Positions 58,071 to 64,000 of a DNA stretch of 64,000 bases are shown one piece after another. Position 1 is the stretch's first letter, and each line of letters opens with the position of its first letter. The notes under the pieces were generated by a model that made no database searches, was not told the origin of the DNA, and saw only the letters and a program-made list of their open reading frames with translations. The DNA is taken from positions 1,258,134 to 1,322,133 of the forward strand of contig NW_003101672.1 in the NCBI RefSeq assembly GCF_000003855.2, written 5' to 3'. The translations under genes and the position numbers were made by a program. This DNA comes from Blastomyces gilchristii SLH14081. Taxonomy: Eukaryota > Ascomycota > Eurotiomycetes > Onygenales > Ajellomycetaceae.

Positions 58071-58317
58071 GCTACGCAGGCCAGTTAACCCACGCAGCCA
58101 AAAGCGCCCAAATCATTCAAATCTGCAATAATAATTAATTACACAAAGTAGAGTCTAGTTTTCTCATAAGGACTAGCTCCATACATGCAAATACACGCGA
58201 ATATGCAAGAAAAAACACTCAAATCCGTCCTTCCTGTATCTGTATTACCCCCCCAGTCATCTGAACACTGCGGGGTCTCATTTCTCATATTTTTGTCATT
58301 TTATTGTTATTGTTATC

Positions 58318-58571
58318 GTGGTTATCATATAGGCACACTCGGTGGCCTGGTTATCATGGGTTATCGTGGTTATCATATAGGCACACTCGGTGGCCTGGTT
58401 ATCGTGGGTTATCGTGGTTATCATATAGGCACACTCGGTGGCCTGGTTATCATGGGTTATTGTGGTTATCATATAGGCACACTCGGTGGCCTGGTTATCG
58501 TGGGTTATCATGGTTATCATATAGGCACACTCGGTGGCCTGGTTATCGTGGGTTATCATGGTTATCATGGG
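58318..58571 (-). repeat. 48-bp minisatellite, five copies
   Basis: Units start at 48-base steps (GGCACACTCGG at 58332, 58380, 58428, 58476, 58524) and vary only at CAT/CGT positions. As 48 is a multiple of three, each unit codes 16 residues; the minus frame reads MITTITHDNQATECAY without stops across all copies (58296-58568). Diverged GTTATCATGG words flank it to 58650. Confidence 0.93.
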
Positions 58572-58649
58572 GTATCATCTTTATCCTGGGTTATCATATG
58601 GGCATTCAACAGCCCGGGTATCATGGTTATCGGTATCATGGTTATCATT

Positions 58650-59810
58650 TTAGTAGACATGCTCAACAGTGGTGTATGTAGGCGCTGAGCTTTCATTATT
58701 ATTCTTTGTTCTATCCTTCCAATCAACAGGACGCTTTTCAGGGTGTGTGAACCAGCAGTAAGGCTCTTCATGGTCATCCTGCTTGCAGTGAGTGCACTTC
58801 TTGTTGTTCTTCTTATTATCCTTATCCTTCTTGATGGTGTCTTTGGCATTCTTTGTGTCATCTCTGGCATTTTTGTCATCCAACGGCAGGCGGAGTAGTA
58901 TATCTCTGTAGAGATCAAGGAAATCATCTTCTAGTGATGTGACATTATCATCCTTTGCTGCATAGTTCATGCAATCTCTGATAAAGGTTGACCACTTCTT
59001 GGTGAGGCCGTTGAGAAGCTTGTCAAAGAATATGAAGTTGGGGATATTAGCATATTCAAGGTGGATATACTCAACGCGGATTGCAAGTAGGTGTTCTATG
59101 AACAAGTGGTTGGAGCCATCATAGGTGGCAGTTGCACTGATATCATTGAATTCCTTGAACAGGAGGGCTCTGCAGATTTCCACCTGTTCTGAAAAGAATG
59201 CTGCTATGGCATTCCATAGAGCAGCAGAACTCAGGGAATCTTGAAGTATAGTAAAAAGAGATTTGGCTTCAATAGAAACAGAAGACCATACAAAATTGTA
59301 TAGCCAGGAGTTGCATTCCTCCCAGAATCGTTTCATATCCTTAGAGGCATTCTTCAAGGGCTTGCTAGTGAGGATATCTTCTGTATGAGATTGCTTGACA
59401 ACAAGCAGGATCTCTTCCTTCCAAATGGAGTAATCAGATGTTGATTTGAGAAGACCTGGTTTTTGAAGGTATTTGATGTGTTCGCGGAATTCTTGGAGGA
59501 CTCTGCTCAGTGCAGGGGTATCCCCTTGATTCTGAAGGTAAGCAGCAAGATCAGGGCTTAGATCATTGCCATCATTGACAGTAGCTGTAGCAGTAGGATT
59601 GCTAGAAGCTCTCATCTGGTGTAGTTCTTCATTCATCTGGGCAATATGTCGCCTCAAGGCAGCAGCTTCATCAGCCATATTGTTGTTATCTTGATTATTG
59701 TTATTGTGTGGTGGTTTTCTCGCGGTTATTGGGGTTGGAAAGGATTCAGGTGCAGTAGTTTGATTCTCTGGGGTTTCTTCATGATTGGTTGATCTCGTAT
59801 TGACAGGCAT
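58650..59810 (-). CDS. Gag-like protein of element A (386 aa)
   Basis: A single intact frame from MPVNTRSTNHEE. It is a retrotransposon capsid/nucleocapsid protein. After a polar N-terminus with an Asn run comes a UBN2/gag-type helical region (about 80-310), with SDYSIWKEEILLVVKQ, WEECNSWLYNFVWSSVS, LWNAIAAFFSEQ and FDKLLNGLTKKWSTFIRD. A lysine-rich stretch leads to a zinc knuckle CTHCKQDDHEEPYC (CX2CX4HX4C, about 342-355) for RNA binding. It ends 40 residues later, with no protease motif. Codons look normal and there are no stops, in contrast to element B. Its start lies about 100 bases inside the primer-binding site, as usual. The gag call is firm; activity is unknown. Confidence 0.88.
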   Translation of the reverse strand: MPVNTRSTNHEETPENQTTAPESFPTPITARKPPHNNNNQDNNNMADEAAALRRHIAQMNEELHQMRASSNPTATATVNDGNDLSPDLAAYLQNQGDTPALSRVLQEFREHIKYLQKPGLLKSTSDYSIWKEEILLVVKQSHTEDILTSKPLKNASKDMKRFWEECNSWLYNFVWSSVSIEAKSLFTILQDSLSSAALWNAIAAFFSEQVEICRALLFKEFNDISATATYDGSNHLFIEHLLAIRVEYIHLEYANIPNFIFFDKLLNGLTKKWSTFIRDCMNYAAKDDNVTSLEDDFLDLYRDILLRLPLDDKNARDDTKNAKDTIKKDKDNKKNNKKCTHCKQDDHEEPYCWFTHPEKRPVDWKDRTKNNNESSAPTYTTVEHVY

Positions 59811-59894
59811 TTGATATGAGGTATTTGAATGAAAGAAGCAGCTATTTGAAAAGCTTATTGTATGATTATTGCATGGTTATAACACTTCATAGAA

Positions 59895-59913
59895 GTGCAA
59901 GGGCTTCATAACC
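59895..59913 (-). other. Primer-binding site of element A (half-tRNA iMet type)
   Basis: The minus strand reads GGTTATGAAGCCCTTGCAC directly after the LTR end CACA. It matches the complement of the initiator tRNA-Met anticodon stem-loop (GGTTATGAGCCCTG) with one inserted A, the priming mode known for copia and Ty5. Confidence 0.7.
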
Positions 59914-60006
59914 TGTGAGAGAGGTTGAATGTGATTGGTTGTTGTTATCTAACTAGTAGCTAGTGAAAGCTAAATATATGTGTGTGGGTCACGTGGGTTA
60001 GGGCTT
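59914..60006 (-). repeat. Element A LTR, right copy (5' LTR, outer end missing)
   Basis: 92 of 93 bases match the left copy from TGTGAGAG to TTAGGGCTT. The last 17 bases of the left copy are missing and the sequence passes directly into element B's LTR. Confidence 0.85.
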
Positions 60007-60235
60007 TGTTGGTGATTACTACACCTACCCTAGTCACGTGCCACCCCAACCTATTCATTTAGTGTAACTCGCGTAGTTAGATTACAACACAACAACGTTA
60101 TCCTCCAAGAGGTTATGTATGTAGCATCCGCCCTAGTGGCGTTGCCGTAGCGACCGCTCCGCCTACACATGATCTCATATGTAATATATATAGCTAGCTC
60201 TTCCTACATGAATACAACAGATTAACTATTCCACA
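60007..60235 (+). repeat. Element B 5' LTR
   Basis: 229 bp from TGTTGGTGATTACTACA to CTATTCCACA. About ten CpGs remain (for example GGCGTTGCCGTAGCGACCGC). Its start resembles the reverse complement of element A's left LTR end (TGTTGGAGCTACTACA). A TATATATAG box and CTACATGAATACAAC near the end suggest the promoter/R region. Confidence 0.75.
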
Positions 60236-60255
60236 GATTATAGCCTGAATAGCAC
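60236..60255 (+). other. Primer-binding site of element B
   Basis: GATTATAGCCTGAATAGCAC directly follows CCACA. It resembles a mutated GGTTATGAGCCCTG-type half-tRNA iMet site, as in element A. Confidence 0.6.
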
Positions 60256-60480
60256 ATTTTTACAAAGGATTACATTTTTTTTACTTTTATTTAAAAACAC
60301 CTGTGTAAGCATTGAATGTGTTCATTCTGAATAGGAGAATTCTTTTACTATATTTACATTGCATATTACAAGTGTATCTGCTTAATCAGTGATTGAAATA
60401 GCAGAACTCTTCAGTATAATATAACATGTTTTTTTTCTTTTCAATTTCTTCATTCAACTCTTCTTTGACTGATGAGTGAT

Positions 60481-63400
60481 ATGTCTATGTCACAGAGTGA
60501 TAGAAGAAGAACTTTACATTTACATTCTCACACTCAGACATCTATCAACAAAGAATCAGAGAAAATAGATACTATATAATACACAGAAGTTATAGAAGAG
60601 ATTATGAAGTCATCTATAAACAGCAGAGTAGATCATGAATCAGATAATAATATCTCAAGCTTATAAGCAATGTGTATAGAAGTGTGACACACAAGTATCA
60701 TATCTAGAATGAGTTTAGATAATATAATATTAATAATATTCAATAATCTGATAACATTCTGTGACAGAATGAGTATATATTAAGTAGTTATCTCTGCAGT
60801 AGATGATTTCAAATCTGAGATCTACAGATATCAAAAGAATGTTCAAAAAGTCATGAATATCAAAACTGTAATTATATTTAATAATAATAACTATGAGATC
60901 TGATATACAGAAATTCTTGCAGATACTGAAGTTATTAACAGATTTAATATTCTTACAAAGAATTAATATATCTGTTCAGAAGACATCAGTCAAGACATAT
61001 TAAGTGCTGAAAAATGAAGTATTTATATTAAAGTACTGTATCAATGTATGTTACAGTTCTTATTAAAATCTGTATATATAATTATTGAAACTCTTGAGCC
61101 AGATAATACAGCTGCACTATAAGAAAGAATTAGAGTTGAATATACTGTCTCACTTACAGAGAAATGTATGAATATTGTGAAAGAATTCATTATCTTATAT
61201 ATCAGAGATAACAATTATCTAGTATTTTAGAGAAGATTTCATTATCTAGTTACATATTATAAGAAATTGATAAATAACTTAGAAGACTTCTATTATAATC
61301 TCTTTCTTATTAATTTGAAGAAGCATCAAAAGTCTTTTATTAAAATATATTTAAATAATTTCTATATATCTGATCAGAACTCTATACACAACATTGATAT
61401 TAATAATCTCATAAAACAGTTGATAAATTATATAAGTAAGTTTAAGAATGAAAATTCTAAGTCTTAGTAAGTTAATACAACTATTATAACTCTCTCTACA
61501 TTATTTATACACAGTTTCAAATGTGAGATATACAGTTCAAGATAACACTGAAAAAACATCTATTGATATCTGTATTCAGAACTTGCTACTGAACAGTGAT
61601 ATGAGTTAAATAAGAAATATATCATTACATCTGAGAAGAATAATAGTAATAATACTAGTATCAGCAGACATGATAAGTGTAAGAGTAAAAAGAAGAATAA
61701 AGATAATAAGAAGAAGGAATTCTCTGATCTTATGATCTCATAATCTGTAGCTGTTAACACAGTAATTGCTTTTTCAGTAACTATTGATATAATAAGCAAA
61801 TCTTGATTTCTTGACACATGTGTAAGTTTTCATATAACAGATGAAAAGCAGTTTCTCATTCAGCAGAAGATGTATAATGATAATATGAAGATTTACACAG
61901 TGAATGAAGATTACAGTTATATTAAAGAGATCAGTGATCTTCTTCTAAAATCTGAAAAAGAAAATATCACTGTTCATAATATTTATTATATTCTCAATCT
62001 CACAGTCAATCTATTATCATTCATCAGGTTGAAGAATCAGAATTTTTAATATAAGCTTTTAAGCTCAAACACCTCATTCTATTTCATTATTAAAGTATTA
62101 AGTGAAGTGATATTCACTGCAATCTATACATCTTAAAACTCAATTTATAAAATAGTTGAAAGAATGTCAGAAGTTAATATATATTATAAGTCTAAAGCAG
62201 TCTACTTCACAGTGAAATTATATATATATAATAATAACTATGCTAAAGTCATGACTACTATTAGTAATAATAATCTCACTGTTAATCAATCTCAATATCA
62301 AGAATTATCTACAACTGTGAAAACACTTGCAGAGTGATATATTAATCTGAGATATATACATATAAGAGCTATTATAGTATTGACAAAGAATTCACTATCT
62401 AGTATCTATATCAAAGATATTAAGATTAATTTCTTTTATAACATCTGCATTAAAGTGAGTATGATATGTAAATACTCAATCACTCTCATATCACAGACAG
62501 TATACTCAATGAAGCAGATTTATATTAATCTTACAGATGACAGATGAATGTTAAGTGAGTCTATAGATTACTCTATTGAATCACAGCAGAGTAATAAATA
62601 TTACATGTTAATCACAGATGATATGATCAGATATAAATGAATCTATTTCTTACACATCAAGAATCAAGCTTATAATTATTATATACACTGAGTTCAATTC
62701 ATGAAGAATCTAGGTTTTACTGCATCAGTATATATCAGAACTGATATTAATAATATATTCAGATTTATAAAGATTACAGCATTGTTCATCAATCATGACA
62801 CAGTATAAAAATCAACTACTTCTTAATTATCATACTAAGATGATGTGTCTGAGCATGAAATATGTATGATTATAACCTGCATCAGAGCAGTTCTTATCAG
62901 TAAGAAGATTCTGAAGAAATTCTGAACAGACATTCTGAAAATAGTTATTTTAATTATAAATAATACACTCATGTCTACAGTTCTATATAATGAAAAGTAT
63001 TGATCTGCAGTTGTAGATGATGATAGTAAAGAAGCTGTTCATAGCTTTTATACAATTTCTTTTTCAATATTGATAAACATTCTGCTGCAGATCACACATT
63101 TCTATAAGTTTGAAACTGATGTTTTTACTCATCTTCATGAATCACAGAAGCTGTTAAATAAGTTATTCACACAGATTAATTTATATAAGCTTATTGAATT
63201 TCACAGATATTCAATCTATCACTTATGAAGTTCTATAACAGATAAAATTATTAATACAAGTGATGTGATTTTCCCTGTAAAAGTGTAAGAAATACTGAAG
63301 ATTACTATAACTACTACAACTGCAGTAACTGACACTGTTTCTATTATCTATTTAATGAAGGATTTTAATATTTCTGAATTGATAAGTACAGATTGAATAC

Positions 63401-64000
63401 AGCTGATAAAGATATTTACAGCTTATACTTTTATTCTCATTACTAATTCTCTTCTAAAATCATATAAAAATGCTATAAGTAGATCAGAGATAGTGAGAGA
63501 TTATTAAAAGAAATTAATACAATATGAAATATCTGATCTTGAGAGATACAAGATCTGAACACTTATTTCACATTCTGATATCTTATATAATGAATCAGTG
63601 ATATCTGATCACTGAGTATTCATTGAAAAGAATCACTCTAATGATCTCAATACTGATAAGAATGATATATTATAAAAATCTCAATAAGTTATATATAATA
63701 ACTAATTGAAGAAAGACACTCATTAGAAGACTTATATCTCTGTGATTATAGATATAATAAATTGAATGATGTTTATAATTACTACAAAGTGTGATTGAAT
63801 TCTACAGTAAGTGAATATAGTAATGATATATCTATATAATAGATTAGAGAAAACAGTCTATATAAGATAACTTACAGACTTTGAATAAGAAACTCAGTGT
63901 ATACTTATCTGTGCAGTTGAAGAATCTCTATATGAATTGAATTCAGCTGTTAAAATATAATATAACTACTTGACAGCTATACTGTGAGAAAATGACTTCA
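60481..64000 (+). pseudogene. Decayed gag-pol of element B (copia order PR-INT-RT)
   Basis: ATG 60481 opens MSMSQSDRRRTLHL, soon followed by stops. The gag region runs to about 61740 (for example NNLEDFYYNLFLINLKKH). A protease-like LDTCVSFHIT is near 61805-61835 where DSGAS-type sequence is expected, followed by YYILNLTVNLLSF, the usual post-protease motif. The integrase core is near 62620-62960, with YIRTDINN and DDVSEHE holding acidic residues. Near the right edge SLYELNSAVKI matches the LYGLKQ-type reverse-transcriptase motif. Stops fall at expected Trp positions as TGA (after NYYIH, KKF and AVKI, the last as TAA) and at expected Gln positions as TAA. It cannot make a full protein. Confidence 0.8.

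Larger units (their letters stand above)
57952..60006 (-). mobile_element. Element A: short Ty1/copia-like LTR retrotransposon, gag only
   Basis: A 2.05-kb unit on the minus strand. It has two direct LTR copies, a half-tRNA primer-binding site next to the 5' LTR, an intact gag and a G-rich polypurine tract next to the 3' LTR. Protease, integrase and reverse transcriptase are absent; a 48-bp minisatellite lies between gag and the polypurine tract. LTRs TG...CA differ at one position over 93 bp, so insertion is recent. It probably needs enzymes from another element. No clear target-site duplication: the right end is joined to element B. Confidence 0.85.
60007..64000 (+). mobile_element. Element B: hypermutated Ty1/copia retrotransposon, incomplete at window edge
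   Basis: It begins with an LTR (TGTTGG...CCACA), then a primer-binding site, then a decayed gag-pol in the copia order protease, integrase, reverse transcriptase. The right part lies beyond the window. The interior is strongly AT-rich, with many stops, no CpG found by eye and few CC or GG. It is therefore old or inactivated, unlike element A. Confidence 0.85.

Noticed and set aside
58185..58688. Plus-strand repetitive frames over the 48-bp minisatellite (Gly/Tyr/His-rich)
   Set aside because: The repeat length is a multiple of three, so several frames stay open on both strands. The element's coding strand is minus.
60300..64000. AT-rich end as mitochondrial DNA insertion (TGA read as Trp)
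   Set aside because: TGA does occur at Trp positions, but TAA stops occur too, and the order PR-INT-RT with LTR and PBS is copia-type.

Overview
The window is nuclear DNA of a filamentous ascomycete, most likely a eurotiomycete of the order Onygenales (an Ajellomycetaceae-like fungus; genus not determined). The reasons are short (50-120 nt) GT-AG introns with CTNAC-type branch sites, long low-complexity proline/serine/glutamine/histidine regions in proteins, compact genes on both strands, and clear fungal orthologues. No rRNA, bacterial-type operon, CRISPR array or convincing intact tRNA gene was seen. Gene models were joined by hand, choosing introns that keep the reading frame and restore family motifs.

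Layout. 1-7.2 kb: MTC6 (minus, runs off the left edge), SEC62 (plus) and a PH-domain protein (minus). 7.2-11.6 kb: gene-poor, with palindromic GC-rich DNA. 11.6-14.3 kb: an alpha/beta hydrolase and a coiled-coil protein. 15.8-18.1 kb: carnitine acetyltransferase, carrying both a mitochondrial presequence and a C-terminal AKL, but with a cluster of indels. 19.1-23.5 kb: RXT3 (Rpd3L deacetylase complex). 23.5-26.8 kb: gene-poor, with a 53-bp direct repeat. 26.8-32.2 kb: BTN1/CLN3 and a membrane-anchored HSL-type hydrolase. 32.7-39 kb: metabolic and mitochondrial genes (acetylornithine aminotransferase, SDH8, HMG-CoA lyase, DPH1). 39.3-47.4 kb: a BRD8-like bromodomain protein, a small coiled-coil protein and ADE2. 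47.8-57.6 kb: a nine-exon GH63-type glucosidase, a broken APH-type kinase gene, RRG9 and RGP1.

57.95-64 kb is retrotransposon DNA. Element A (minus) is a 2.05-kb Ty1/copia-like element with near-identical LTRs, an intact gag with a CCHC knuckle, and a five-copy 48-bp minisatellite where pol would be expected. Element B (plus) abuts it head to head. It is a longer Ty1/copia element whose interior is AT-rich, full of stops, has no CpG that I could find and has very few CC/GG dinucleotides, while its LTR keeps about ten CpGs. Both have a primer-binding site matching the anticodon region of initiator tRNA-Met (copia-type half-tRNA priming).

The genes are mostly housekeeping and do not form one pathway. 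Several act in mitochondria (carnitine acetyltransferase, ARG8, SDH8, HMG-CoA lyase, RRG9), two are chromatin subunits (RXT3, BRD8-like) and three serve the endomembrane system (SEC62, BTN1, RGP1). Several neighbouring genes are divergent and share short promoters.
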